From the NCBI RefSeq assembly GCF_030407495.1, contig NZ_JASDDG010000006.1, positions 21,880-85,879 of the forward strand: a DNA stretch of 64,000 nucleotides, given 5' to 3'. This DNA comes from Arthrobacter sp. APC 3897 (lineage in GTDB: Bacteria > Actinomycetota > Actinomycetes > Actinomycetales > Micrococcaceae). The first letter of the stretch is position 1. Every line of letters starts with the position of its first letter. The notes beneath the pieces were generated by a model that searched no databases, had not been told where the DNA came from, and worked only from the letters and a program-made list of their open reading frames with translations. This document shows positions 8,461 to 16,763 of this stretch, piece after piece. A program made the position numbers and the translations under genes.

Positions 8461-9562
8461 GGATCTGCGCGAAGCAGCCCAGCTGGCAGAGGAAGTCTTC
8501 ACACAGATGGCCGCCACCACGCGGGTGAGGGACGTCGAGCGCGAAGAAGGCGGGCACGACGAGGCACTGTGGAAAGCCCTCGCGGACACGGGAATCCTGG
8601 GGCTGGCCCTGCCCGAAGAACACGGCGGTTCCGGTCTGGGCGTGCTCGGGCTGGTAGCAGTGCTGGAGCAGCAGGGCCGGCGGGTTGCCCCGGTTCCCTT
8701 CGCTGCCGCCGTCGCCATGGCCGCACTCCCGATCTCCTGCTGGGGAACGGACGCGCAGCGGGACCGCTGGCTGCCCGGGTTCCTTGACGGATCACTCCTC
8801 ATTGCCGGAGCCATTGACGCGGCCGTTGACGGCGACAATGCCGTGCGCGGCGAACGCGACGGCAGCGGGTGGCGGATCTCCGGCACCCTGCTGGCGGTCC
8901 CGGGTGCCGGCAACGCGGCTGCCCTGCTCGTTCCGGTGAAGACCGACGACGGCGTGATCGCCGTCATCCTGCCGGTGGACCGGGAAGGGGTCAGCCGCGA
9001 GGCGGTGTCGCTGACAAGCCACGGCGCGGCGGCCGGCGTGGTGCTGGACGCGGTGCGCGTGGAAGATGACGAAGTGCTCACCGGCGGATCCATGCCGGTG
9101 CAGCAGGCACGCATGCTCGGACGCATCGCGCTGGCAGCAGTCCAGGCGGGAGTCTGTGAAGAAGCCATCGCCATCACCGCGGCCTACACGTCCGAGCGCA
9201 TCCAGTTCGACCGTCCGCTTTCGGCCAACCAGGCTGTCTCGGCCCGCGCCGCCGATGCACATCTTGATGCCGAGCGCATCAAGCTCACCACCCGCCGGGC
9301 CGCCTGGCTCGTTGACCAGGGAGGCGACGGCGCGGAATCCGCATCACTCGTTGCCTCCTGGTGGGCAGCACACGGCGGCCTTCGCGTTGTGCTGGCAACC
9401 CAGCATCTGCACGGCGGCATGGGCGCGGACATCGATTACCAAATCCACCGCTACTTCCTGTGGGGCCGGCAGAACGCATACTCGCTGGGCAGCGCTCCGG
9501 CTCTGATGTCCGAACTCGGATCAATGCTGGAAACCGTACCGATGATCGGAACCCCGGCGTAA
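8441..9562 (+). CDS. Acyl-CoA dehydrogenase, partner subunit (ChsE1/FadE28-like)
   Basis: A 373-residue acyl-CoA-dehydrogenase-fold protein, more divergent than its neighbour. It has GLALPEEHGGSGLGVLGLVAVLEQQGRRVAPVPFAA near residues 47-82 but a degenerate middle domain and no clear LNHER-type catalytic glutamate. It retains TSERIQFDRPLSANQAV near 247-263 and AWLVDQGGDG. These are features of the FadE28-type subunit that completes the FAD site of a heterotetramer. The gene overlaps the previous one by 20 bases and is last in the operon. A strong terminator lies 8 bases past its stop. Confidence 0.87.
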   Translation: MQFELDEDLREAAQLAEEVFTQMAATTRVRDVEREEGGHDEALWKALADTGILGLALPEEHGGSGLGVLGLVAVLEQQGRRVAPVPFAAAVAMAALPISCWGTDAQRDRWLPGFLDGSLLIAGAIDAAVDGDNAVRGERDGSGWRISGTLLAVPGAGNAAALLVPVKTDDGVIAVILPVDREGVSREAVSLTSHGAAAGVVLDAVRVEDDEVLTGGSMPVQQARMLGRIALAAVQAGVCEEAIAITAAYTSERIQFDRPLSANQAVSARAADAHLDAERIKLTTRRAAWLVDQGGDGAESASLVASWWAAHGGLRVVLATQHLHGGMGADIDYQIHRYFLWGRQNAYSLGSAPALMSELGSMLETVPMIGTPA

Positions 9563-9570
9563 CACTCCGA

Positions 9571-9613
9571 AAGCCTCCGGCCGGCTGCCCTGACAGGCGC
9601 CGGCCGGAGGCTT
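9571..9613. terminator. Bidirectional intrinsic terminator between convergent genes
   Basis: A perfect 15-base inverted repeat: AAGCCTCCGGCCGGC at 9571-9585 and its complement at 9599-9613, with a 13-base loop. It sits immediately after the dehydrogenase stop (9562) and its right arm overlaps the TAA of the convergent ABC-F gene, so it probably ends both transcripts. Confidence 0.75.
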
Positions 9614-11204
9614 AGGCGACCCGCAGGTCGATCTCGCCGGGCCGGGCGCCGCCGGCCCCGAATACCAGATGGCGGTTGGCGATCTTGTCGGTGAAGAACC
9701 TGTCGTGGCTGACCACCACCACGGCTCCCGGGAAGTGCAGCAGCGCCCGCTCCATCACCTGGGTGCTGGAGAGGTCCAGGTGGTTGGTGGGCTCATCGAG
9801 CAGCAGCACCGAGGCGCCGGAGAGCAGGCACTGGGCCATGGCCACCCGCGCCTTCTGCCCGCCGGAGAGGTTGCCGATCTTCTGCTTCAGGTCCGCCTCG
9901 GAGAACTGGAACATGGTCAGGAACCGGTTGACGGATTTCTTCGTGGCGGTCAGAGCGAGGCTGTCCGGCATGGCGTTCACCGAATGGGTGACGGTGTCAC
10001 CGTCGTCGAGCTCCGCCAGCACCTGGTTGTAGGAGACCATTTTCGCGCCGTTGGCCCAGACAACCTTGCCGGCGTCGGCTTTCTCTTCGCCCGTCAATAC
10101 ACGCAGCAGCGTCGTTTTCCCGCTGCCGTTGGAACCGAGGACCACCAGCCGGTCCCCGCGCCGGATTTCGAAACTCAGGTCCTGGAACAGCGTCCTGTCA
10201 CCGTAGGACTTGCCCACGGACTCCACCCGGAACAGGTTGTCCTTGACGTGCAGACCGCCGTAGATTTCCGTGATGATCTGGTCCACGGGGCGCGGAGCGC
10301 GGGCTTTCTTGATTTTCGCCAGCCTGCCGCCCAGGCCGTCGCTGCCGGCTTTCGCCGCCTCGCGCCGGTCGGAAATGCCCTCGGCTTCGAAAGCCAGCAA
10401 CTCGGACTCATGGACAAACTGGGTCTGCAGCGCCTTGAGCCGGAACTGTTTTTGGATAACGTACTCGCCGAAATTACCGGGATATTCGTGCAGGTGGTAG
10501 TTCTCCACCTCAATAATGCGGGTCACCACGGCGTCCAGGAACTTGCGGTCGTGGGAGACGACGACGGCGGCGCCGCGGAAATCGCGGAACCAGCCTTCCA
10601 GCCACTCCACGCCGGCAACATCAAGGTAGTTGGTGGGTTCATCCAGCAGCAGCACGTCCGGTGCCTGCAGCAGAATCTTGGCCAGGGCGGCACGGTTGCG
10701 CCAGCCGCCGGAGAGGGCATCGATGGGGCAGGTGCGGTGCGCCGCGCTGAACCCGAGGGTGGTCAGTGCCGCGTCGATCCGGCGCGGATAATCCCAGCCG
10801 TCCAGCCGGTCCATGGTTTCGAACAGTTCCGACTGCCGGCGGATCAGCTTATCCAGTGCCTTGGGTTCGGGATCCGCGGCAATCGCCTCGTCAATGGAGG
10901 CAAGCTCGGCTTCAGCGGCTTTGATCTCCACGAACAATGCGTCAAGCACCTCGGTGATGGTGGATTCACCGTTGAGCTCGGAGAACTGGGAGAAGTAGCC
11001 AATTTTCAGTCCCGGCTCCACGCTGACCGTGCCGGAGTCCGGCTGAACCTGCTCCAGAATCAGTTTCAGCAGAGTGGATTTACCCGAACCGTTTTTGCCG
11101 ATCAGCCCCACCCGGTCCTTCGGCTCCAGCCGGAAAAACGCTTCACGCAGGATCTGTGTCTTATCGAAGCCAACGTTGACGTCCTGCAGCCTGATCAGGC
11201 TCAT
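9612..11204 (-). CDS. ABC-F family ATPase
   Basis: A 530-residue soluble protein with two ABC nucleotide-binding domains and no membrane segments. Domain 1 has GKNGSGKST near residue 39, LSGGWRNRAALAKILLQ and DEPTNYLD. Domain 2 has GSNGSGKTT near residue 350, LSGGQKARVAMAQCLLSG and DEPTNHLD. A charged linker lies between them. ABC-F proteins act on ribosomes (translation factor or antibiotic ribosome protection). ATG at 11204 is chosen because AGAGGAA precedes it and the conserved sequence begins there; a longer upstream frame exists but is not conserved-looking. It is monocistronic. Confidence 0.9.
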   Translation of the reverse strand: MSLIRLQDVNVGFDKTQILREAFFRLEPKDRVGLIGKNGSGKSTLLKLILEQVQPDSGTVSVEPGLKIGYFSQFSELNGESTITEVLDALFVEIKAAEAELASIDEAIAADPEPKALDKLIRRQSELFETMDRLDGWDYPRRIDAALTTLGFSAAHRTCPIDALSGGWRNRAALAKILLQAPDVLLLDEPTNYLDVAGVEWLEGWFRDFRGAAVVVSHDRKFLDAVVTRIIEVENYHLHEYPGNFGEYVIQKQFRLKALQTQFVHESELLAFEAEGISDRREAAKAGSDGLGGRLAKIKKARAPRPVDQIITEIYGGLHVKDNLFRVESVGKSYGDRTLFQDLSFEIRRGDRLVVLGSNGSGKTTLLRVLTGEEKADAGKVVWANGAKMVSYNQVLAELDDGDTVTHSVNAMPDSLALTATKKSVNRFLTMFQFSEADLKQKIGNLSGGQKARVAMAQCLLSGASVLLLDEPTNHLDLSSTQVMERALLHFPGAVVVVSHDRFFTDKIANRHLVFGAGGARPGEIDLRVA

Positions 11205-11394
11205 TCGGGATTTCCTCTCGGGGTGGGAACTGGTGAACGGTGCCGGCGGACGGATGGGCCGCGCGGCGGGTATTGCACCCGTTGACCAGCCACTCATCCT
11301 ATCTGCTGCGGCCGTCCCTGTTCGGAGCGCGGCCGCAGCGCCATACTGTACATTCCATGGCAGATTCACCTTTACCGATGAAGAGAGGTGCTCG

Positions 11395-12216
11395 ATGTCC
11401 GACGCGACAGCCCTTGTGTCCGGCCTGGGAATGGGCGAATCGGCACGCTGGCACGGCCAGGAACTGTGGTTTGCCGACTGGCTGGCGGGCACCATTTCCG
11501 CTCTCGACGCGGCTGGGAACGTTCGGCGGGTTGCCGGCGTGCCGTCAATGCCGATCTGCTTTGACTGGCTGCCGGACGGGCGGATGGCGGTGGTCTCCGG
11601 CAGTGATGCAGCCGTCCTGCTGGAGGTGCCGCACGCCGGGCTGGTCCCCCTGGCGGATCTGCACGGAATCTCCGGGCACCCGTGGAATGAAATAGCGGTC
11701 CATCCCTCGGGCAACATCTATGTCAACGGCATCGGCTACGACTATTCCGGGCAGGCCGTTCCCAACGGACCCATTGCCCTCATCCGGCCGGACGGCTCCG
11801 CGGAACAGGTTGCCGGCGGCCTGGCCTTCCCCAACGGCATGCTGGTGAGCGGGGACGGCAGCACGCTGGTGGTGGCCGAATCCAACGGCGGGCGGCTGAC
11901 CGCTTTTCCTATCCGGGACGACGGAACCCTGGGAGCAGGCTCGCTGTGGGCTGATCTTGCCGGCGGCGCCCCGGACGGGATCTGCTGGGACGGCACCGGC
12001 GGGATCTGGTTTGCCGAGGTCCCCGGGGAACGCTGTGTCCGGGTGGCACAGGGCGGCTCGGTGCTTGAAACGGTCCGGCTTGACCAGGGCTGCTTCTCCT
12101 GCGCTGCCGGCGGCGAGGACGGCGGGCTGCTGTTCATGCTGACGGCGCAGTGGCCTGACGTCATGGATCCGGCTGCCGAACACACCGGCCGAGTTATGGG
12201 GCTCAGAGTGAAGTAG
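11395..12216 (+). CDS. SMP-30/gluconolactonase-family hydrolase
   Basis: A 273-residue six-bladed beta-propeller protein of the SMP-30/gluconolactonase/LRE family. The metal-ligand regions are recognisable: GMGESARWH near residue 12 (Glu), NGMLVSGDGSTLVVAES near 147 (Asn) and PDGICWDGTGGIWFAE near 193 (Asp). Members hydrolyse sugar or other lactones using a divalent metal. The ATG is preceded by AAGAGAGG (about 11380-11388). It is followed, after a 120-base gap, by a TetR regulator. The substrate is unknown. Confidence 0.85.
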   Translation: MSDATALVSGLGMGESARWHGQELWFADWLAGTISALDAAGNVRRVAGVPSMPICFDWLPDGRMAVVSGSDAAVLLEVPHAGLVPLADLHGISGHPWNEIAVHPSGNIYVNGIGYDYSGQAVPNGPIALIRPDGSAEQVAGGLAFPNGMLVSGDGSTLVVAESNGGRLTAFPIRDDGTLGAGSLWADLAGGAPDGICWDGTGGIWFAEVPGERCVRVAQGGSVLETVRLDQGCFSCAAGGEDGGLLFMLTAQWPDVMDPAAEHTGRVMGLRVK

Positions 12217-12280
12217 GCGCGGGCGGGATATCTTTGGGGTGAGACGGCCGCCGGGTCTTCAACCGGCCGCTGTTACGCTG

Positions 12281-12304
12281 GTTGCTGATCGCTCATTCAG
12301 TAAC
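12281..12304. promoter_or_regulatory. Candidate TetR operator upstream of the TetR gene
   Basis: The 24-base imperfect palindrome has half-sites GTTGCTGA and TCAGTAAC. It matches 19 of 24 positions of the perfect palindrome upstream of the acyl-CoA dehydrogenase at 14540-14563. It lies 33 bases before the TetR start, a position suited to autoregulation. Confidence 0.6.
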
Positions 12305-12336
12305 ATTTCCCGCCTGCAGAATACGGAACAACGGCC

Positions 12337-12918
12337 ATGACTGATACAGCACAACGGCTGCTCTCCTCCGCCACTGCTGCCTTCGCTGCAAAAGGTTTTC
12401 ACGGCACCACCACACGGGACATCGCCTCCGGCGCCGGAGTGACCCCCGGAGCGGTTTATGTACACCACAAGTCCAAGGAAGATCTGCTCTACTGCATCTC
12501 CAAGGTGGGACATGAAAAAACCCTGGATCTGGTGCGGTCCAGTACAGGTAAGTTCAAGGACGACAGCCCGGCGGACCGGATGGCCGCCCTGGTGCGGAAC
12601 CTGGTGGAGTGGCAGGCGGCCAACCACACCAGCTCACGGGTAGTGAACTTCGAACTGCCGGCGCTGAGCGGCGAGCACCTGGCCGAAGTCCTCCAGATGC
12701 GCCATCAGGTGGAGGAAGAATTCCGGTCCATCGTCGACGACGGCCTGAAACAGGGTGTGTTTAACGTTCCGGACGCGAACATGGCAGTGGTGACTCTGCT
12801 GTCCCTGTGCATCGACGTTGCCCGCTGGTACCGCGGCGACGGACGGCTCAGTGCGGCGGAAATCGGTGAGCATCACTCTCTTATGGCTCTGCGGCTGCTC
12901 GGAGCAGATCACCGCTGA
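12337..12918 (+). CDS. TetR-family regulator (fatty-acid/acyl-CoA type)
   Basis: A 193-residue TetR protein. The helix-turn-helix is at about residues 27-48 (TTRDIASGAGVTPGAVYVHH, then KSKEDLL), followed by a helical ligand domain with a C-terminal TetR_C-like segment. A near-copy of its own upstream palindrome is found over the promoter of the acyl-CoA dehydrogenase gene at 13239-14519. The half-site TCATTYAG resembles the TGAATGA/TCATTCA operator of Bacillus FadR. It is therefore likely an acyl-CoA-responsive repressor of that enzyme and of itself. Confidence 0.88.
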   Translation: MTDTAQRLLSSATAAFAAKGFHGTTTRDIASGAGVTPGAVYVHHKSKEDLLYCISKVGHEKTLDLVRSSTGKFKDDSPADRMAALVRNLVEWQAANHTSSRVVNFELPALSGEHLAEVLQMRHQVEEEFRSIVDDGLKQGVFNVPDANMAVVTLLSLCIDVARWYRGDGRLSAAEIGEHHSLMALRLLGADHR

Positions 12919-13238
12919 GGGATGCATACCCCGTTTTGATTCCTGCCCCCGGCTGACCCCTCCCCGTCATGGAGAGTTGTGATGGGTGTGTGGAAGTGCG
13001 CCAGTGAGGTGATTTTATATGTGCCGCGGCGATTCTTGGCTATATCCAGATAATTTTATATGACTGGATAGGAGTGGATACAACAGCTTCCCGAAGTAAC
13101 CGCGCAAAAAGGAGGGCGGCGCTGATGCGCCGCCCTCCTTTTCCGTACCCTCCCGCTACTGCGTTCGCACTACGAGCCGCCCGCTACTCTGCTTCCGGCA
13201 CTCTGCTTCCGGTGCTCCCCTCCTGCACGGGCTTCCGG
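12919..13238. other. Intergenic region with terminator and a small inverted repeat
   Basis: No gene is supported here. The sequence holds an AT-rich patch with two GATTTTATAT/AATTTTATAT copies, an inverted repeat TATCCAG (13043-13049) / CTGGATA (13064-13070), and the terminator at 13107-13142 described separately. Confidence 0.6.
13107..13142. terminator. Strong bidirectional terminator
   Basis: A perfect hairpin: GGAGGGCGGCGC (13111-13122), a TGAT loop and the complementary arm (13127-13138). It is flanked by an A-run on the left and a T-run on the right that extend the pairing, so it can work on both strands. It lies between the convergent TetR and acyl-CoA dehydrogenase genes. Confidence 0.85.
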
Positions 13239-14519
13239 TCATGCGAACGCCGAGAAGCCCGTGATGTGCCGGCCAAGAATCAGGGACTGCATGCTGTCGG
13301 TGCCCTCATAGGTGAAGACCACCTCCATGTCCGTGAGGTGCCGGGCAACATGGTTTTCCAGGAGCAGTCCGTTGCCGCCCATAATGTCCCGTGCCTCCGA
13401 GCAGACCCACCGGCCCTGGCGTGCAGCAAACATCTTGGCCATGGAGGCCATGGGGCTGGTCATGGTGCCTTCATCGGCCAGCTCGTTGAGGCGGAAACAC
13501 GTCAATTTGATCGCGGTCACTTGTGCCAGCATGTTCGCCAGTTTGTTCTGTACCAGCTGGAACCGGCCAATTTCCTTTCCGAACTGCACCCGGGTCCTGG
13601 CGTACGCCACGGCAATCTCGTACGCCGCAACCGCGTGCCCAAGCGCCTCCCACGCCACTCCCCCGCGGGTGGCCGCCAGCACCTTGTTGACATCTTTGAA
13701 CGAGTTGCAGTTCTCCAACCGGTTTGCTGCGGGAATCCGCAGGTTATCGATGGTGATATTCGGCTGCAGTACGGCGCGCTTGCCCATTTTGCCGGTGATC
13801 ACCTTGGCGTTGTATCCGGCCGGATGGTTGCCGTCCGCATCCTTTTCCATCACGAAGGCCTTCACCGCACCGTCGGCTTCATCACGGGCGTAGATGATGA
13901 CGACGTCGGCGAAGCTTGCGTTGCCGATCCACCGCTTGCTGCCGTTGAGGACGTATTCGTCTCCCTCGCGACGCGCAGAGGTCTCCAGCGACACGGAATC
14001 TGAACCGTGCTCCGGCTCGGTCAGCGCAAAGGCGCCGATTTTTTCAAACCTGGCCATGGGGGGCAGCCAGCGCTGTTTCTGTTCCTCGGAGCCCAGCATA
14101 TCGATGCTGCCCATGGCCAGGCCGGAGTGCACGCCGAAAAACGTGTTGATGGATCCGTCCCCGCGGGCCAGCTCAGCAGCAGCCGTGGATGCCGCCAGCC
14201 GGGTCAGTCCGGGGCACCCGTAACCCTGGATGGTTCCGCCGGCAATATTCAGGGCAGCGAGTTTCGGAATCAACTCGTACGGAACCTCGGCACGCTCCCA
14301 GTAGTCATTGATGACCGGCAGAAGATCCTCATCCACAAAGGCACGCACCCGGCGCTGGACATCCCTGGCCTGCTCATCGAGGAGGTTGTCCAACAGATAC
14401 AGGTCGCTGTCGACGTCCCGGACCGCGGTCGGATCAAAACTGAACCCGGCGGCCCCCGGGGCTCCTGCCACATCGCCCGGGTTAGTGAGTTCCGATGGGT
14501 TTGCAATTCCTGCGGTCAT
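13239..14519 (-). CDS. Acyl-CoA dehydrogenase (glutaryl-CoA-dehydrogenase-like)
   Basis: A 426-residue flavoprotein of the GCDH branch. It has the FAD/substrate block FALTEPEHGSDSVSLETSARR near residues 166-186, RVQFGKEIGRFQLVQNKLA near 310-328, and the C-terminal catalytic-glutamate motif FTYEGTDSMQSLILGRHITG near 397-416. Whether it decarboxylates glutaryl-CoA or simply oxidises another short acyl-CoA cannot be decided by eye. A promoter and a perfect palindromic operator lie directly upstream, implying TetR control separate from the MetE-like gene before it. Confidence 0.9.
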   Translation of the reverse strand: MTAGIANPSELTNPGDVAGAPGAAGFSFDPTAVRDVDSDLYLLDNLLDEQARDVQRRVRAFVDEDLLPVINDYWERAEVPYELIPKLAALNIAGGTIQGYGCPGLTRLAASTAAAELARGDGSINTFFGVHSGLAMGSIDMLGSEEQKQRWLPPMARFEKIGAFALTEPEHGSDSVSLETSARREGDEYVLNGSKRWIGNASFADVVIIYARDEADGAVKAFVMEKDADGNHPAGYNAKVITGKMGKRAVLQPNITIDNLRIPAANRLENCNSFKDVNKVLAATRGGVAWEALGHAVAAYEIAVAYARTRVQFGKEIGRFQLVQNKLANMLAQVTAIKLTCFRLNELADEGTMTSPMASMAKMFAARQGRWVCSEARDIMGGNGLLLENHVARHLTDMEVVFTYEGTDSMQSLILGRHITGFSAFA

Positions 14520-14533
14520 GTCGGCTCCGGCCT

Positions 14534-14567
14534 ACTCGGTTACTAAACGATCATTTAGTAACCGAGT
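14534..14567. promoter_or_regulatory. Perfect palindromic TetR-type operator
   Basis: A 14-base perfect inverted repeat, ACTCGGTTACTAAA (14534-14547) and its complement (14554-14567), with a 6-base centre. It overlaps the -10 box and the expected transcription start of the acyl-CoA dehydrogenase promoter on the minus strand. That is the classic position for repression. The core 24 bases match the site upstream of the TetR gene at 12281-12304. Confidence 0.75.
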
Positions 14568-14593
14568 ATGTCCACGGTCCCGGACGCCGTCAA
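14565..14593 (-). promoter_or_regulatory. Sigma-70-like promoter of the acyl-CoA dehydrogenase gene
   Basis: On the minus strand TTGACG (14588-14593) and CATACT (14565-14570) are separated by exactly 17 bases. The operator described at 14534-14567 begins inside the -10 element. Confidence 0.6.
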
Positions 14594-14603
14594 GAGTGCC
14601 GCA

Positions 14604-15842
14604 CTACCTGTTCAGAGACGCCCCGGCGAACAGGCGCTGACCGGCAAGCTGAGCTCCCCGGCCCAGCGACTCGAGTTTCGCTGCGGCAATATCCGGGTGG
14701 ATCCGCCCGCCCAGGCCGCAGTCGGTTCCGGCAATGACGTTCTCCCTCCCCACGAGCCCGGCGAAGCGCTCAATGCGCTGCGCCACCAGTTCCGGATGCT
14801 CCACCACGTTGGTGGCGTGGGAAACGACCCCGGGAATCAGGACCTTGCCCTCCGGCAGCTGCCTGTCACGCCAGATGGTCCACTCGTGCTCGTGCCGGGC
14901 ATTGGCTGCTTCAAAGGAGTAGGCGCCGGCATTGATCCGCAGGACCAGGTCCACAATGGCGCTGAACTCGATGTCGGTGGTGTGCGGTCCGTGCCAGGAG
15001 CCCCAGCACACGTGGAAACGGATCTGTTCCTCCGGCAGCCCGCGGAGCGCATAGTTCAGAGCCTCGACGCGGATTTCGGTGAAGCGAAGGTAATCCTCCA
15101 CGCTCGGCTCCGGATTGATTTGATCCCAGTTCTCGGCAATGGAGGGATCATCAATCTGCACCACGAGACCGGCATCGACGATGGCCTTGTATTCCTCCCG
15201 AAGGACGTCGGCCCACGCAAAGATGAATTCTTCTTCGCTGCCGTAGTAGTCATTGCCGATGCGGCTGGCCGATCCGGGCGACAGGGCCGTGATAAAGCCG
15301 GTGGGCAGATCCGCTGCTGCCAATCCTGATTTGAGATTGTCAATGTCGCCGGCCAGGGCAGCATGGCCGGTATAGCTGATGGGTCCGGTAGCCGCGGGAA
15401 ACGAGGTGGCGTTCCGGCCCAGCTGAATTCCGCTTTCCGGATCCGAATAAGCGGCGGCAAATCTGGTCCAGTCCCTCCGGTCAGCGAATGACGTCAGCCG
15501 GACGTTCCCGGGTTCGCTGCGCACCGGGCCGGCGGTGATGGGATTGAACTCGGTGAGTTCCAGACCTGCGGTGCGCTGGAAGCTGTAGGTCCACCACGCC
15601 CCGTAATCCACCGGGCTGGACATTGCCTTGCCGTATTCGCCGTCGCCCGGAATGGTGATGCCCAGATCCTTTTGCCGCTGCACCAGATCGATGACGGCTC
15701 CGGTAAGCAAACCGTCGAATGCGGTGTTCCGTTCCAGGGTGAATCCGTCGGCCGCAAAAGTCCGTGCGGCATTGGCGGCTATCAGTTCCGGCGTCCGGGG
15801 CAGGGAGCCGGCGTGGGTGGCGGGAATGTGGTCATGCGTCAT
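14604..15842 (-). CDS. MetE C-terminal-domain-like protein (cobalamin-independent methionine synthase family II)
   Basis: A 412-residue zinc TIM-barrel protein similar to the catalytic half of cobalamin-independent methionine synthase. It begins THAGSLPRTPELIAAN. It has the zinc motif HVCWGSWHGPHTTDIEF near residues 280-296 (His and Cys ligands) and TDCGLGGRIHPDIAAAKL near 380 (third Cys). It lacks the MetE N-terminal domain. Members transfer methyl or related groups to or from thiols; some serve in demethylation or degradation of thioethers. ATG 15842 follows GAAGGAAA. It is upstream of and co-directional with the acyl-CoA dehydrogenase, but that gene has its own promoter. Confidence 0.82.
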   Translation of the reverse strand: MTHDHIPATHAGSLPRTPELIAANAARTFAADGFTLERNTAFDGLLTGAVIDLVQRQKDLGITIPGDGEYGKAMSSPVDYGAWWTYSFQRTAGLELTEFNPITAGPVRSEPGNVRLTSFADRRDWTRFAAAYSDPESGIQLGRNATSFPAATGPISYTGHAALAGDIDNLKSGLAAADLPTGFITALSPGSASRIGNDYYGSEEEFIFAWADVLREEYKAIVDAGLVVQIDDPSIAENWDQINPEPSVEDYLRFTEIRVEALNYALRGLPEEQIRFHVCWGSWHGPHTTDIEFSAIVDLVLRINAGAYSFEAANARHEHEWTIWRDRQLPEGKVLIPGVVSHATNVVEHPELVAQRIERFAGLVGRENVIAGTDCGLGGRIHPDIAAAKLESLGRGAQLAGQRLFAGASLNR

Positions 15843-16219
15843 GAGGTTTCCTTCCATCGTTCCTGCCGTTAGCACCTTTCCGGAACGGAAGTCCGGGGGA
15901 AGCTGCAGCGTCGCGGAGGCAGGTCTCTCAGCTGCTCTGGATGGTGTGGGTAAGGCTATATCCACTGGCAGCGCGCGGGGCGCCCCCTCCCCGGCGGGTG
16001 CCGGGTGCCGTGCGGAGGGGCTCACGTCCCAGCATGCACGTGCGGCCGGACAAAACCCAGTGGAACGTTATATGACGCCTGGAAGCCGACATATGGCGGA
16101 ATGTTGCAGGGAAAAGACATCCGGACAGACCGCCGCCGGAGCCCGCAGCAGTGACCTCGGATCTGCATACATGATCCGAGGTCCCTTCCGGGACGGCCGG
16201 CGGAAACTATCCGGACAGT
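15843..16219. other. Intergenic region, no gene supported
   Basis: It contains the presumed promoter of the MetE-like gene and the Lsr2 terminator near its right end (16153-16183). No conserved-looking reading frame was found. Confidence 0.5.
16153..16183. terminator. Hairpin terminator downstream of lsr2
   Basis: A perfect 11-base inverted repeat: GACCTCGGATC (16153-16163) and GATCCGAGGTC (16173-16183), with a 9-base loop. It lies 37 bases past the lsr2 stop. There is no T-run, which is common for actinobacterial terminators. Confidence 0.6.
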
Positions 16220-16552
16220 TCAGCTTTGGGCCGCGTTGTACGCGTCCCGGATTTCCTGGCTGATACGGCCGCGGGCGCTGGGTTTGTAGCCGTTTGCAAT
16301 AGCCCATTCGCGAATCATTCGGCTGTTGTCGCTGCGCGGGGCACTCTCGCGCCGGGCGCTGCGCCCGCTGGAACCGCCCCGAAGCCGGCGCCCGCTGGAG
16401 ATATAGGGGCTCAGCTTTTCCCGAAGCTCAGCAGCGTGCTCCGACGTCAGGTCAATTTCATATTGCGCCCCGTCCAGGCCAACTTTCACCGTTTCCTGCG
16501 CGTCTTCGCCGGTTAGGTCATCAATCAACAGCACTTGGGTTTTCTGAGCCAC
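16220..16552 (-). CDS. lsr2: Lsr2-family nucleoid-associated protein
   Basis: A 110-residue H-NS-like xenogeneic silencer of actinobacteria. The N-terminal dimerisation domain covers residues 1-60 (QKTQVLLIDDLTGEDAQETVKVGLDGAQYEIDL...). A basic Ser/Gly/Arg linker follows. The C-terminal AT-hook-like DNA-binding domain (IREWAIANGYKPSARGRISQEIRDAY, about residues 79-104) contains the core RGR. The protein binds AT-rich, often acquired, DNA; the low-GC island at 57-60 kb would be a natural target. Confidence 0.95.
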   Translation of the reverse strand: MAQKTQVLLIDDLTGEDAQETVKVGLDGAQYEIDLTSEHAAELREKLSPYISSGRRLRGGSSGRSARRESAPRSDNSRMIREWAIANGYKPSARGRISQEIRDAYNAAQS

Positions 16553-16763
16553 GTGATTTCTCTCTTTTCCGCTAATTCTGAACCACCCCTGTCAATCAGT
16601 TTAGTCAGTCGGCCTCTCTGGAATAGGCTGCCGGGCACATTTCGCTTTCAGCCTGCACAAGTAATTCTTCGCAGTCGTTTCACTACTGCCGGCGAATCGG
16701 TCTGAGTATCCGCAAAACGGATTCCCTCCAACCTTTGCGCAACGGCATCCGCGGCACGGGCGT

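Noticed and set aside
2940-9562. Naming the genes fadD19, chsE1, chsH1, ltp2 outright
   Set aside because: Family and order agree, but the substrate is unknown and no other steroid genes are in the window, so symbols would overstate the evidence.
9669-11285. Long open frame antisense to the ABC-F gene
   Set aside because: It mirrors the codon structure of the ABC-F gene, has no domain or ribosome-binding site, and is typical of antisense frames in high-GC DNA.
13043-13070. TATCCAG/CTGGATA inverted repeat as a second operator
   Set aside because: It is only 7 bases per arm, lies between convergent gene ends with a strong terminator, and has no second copy.
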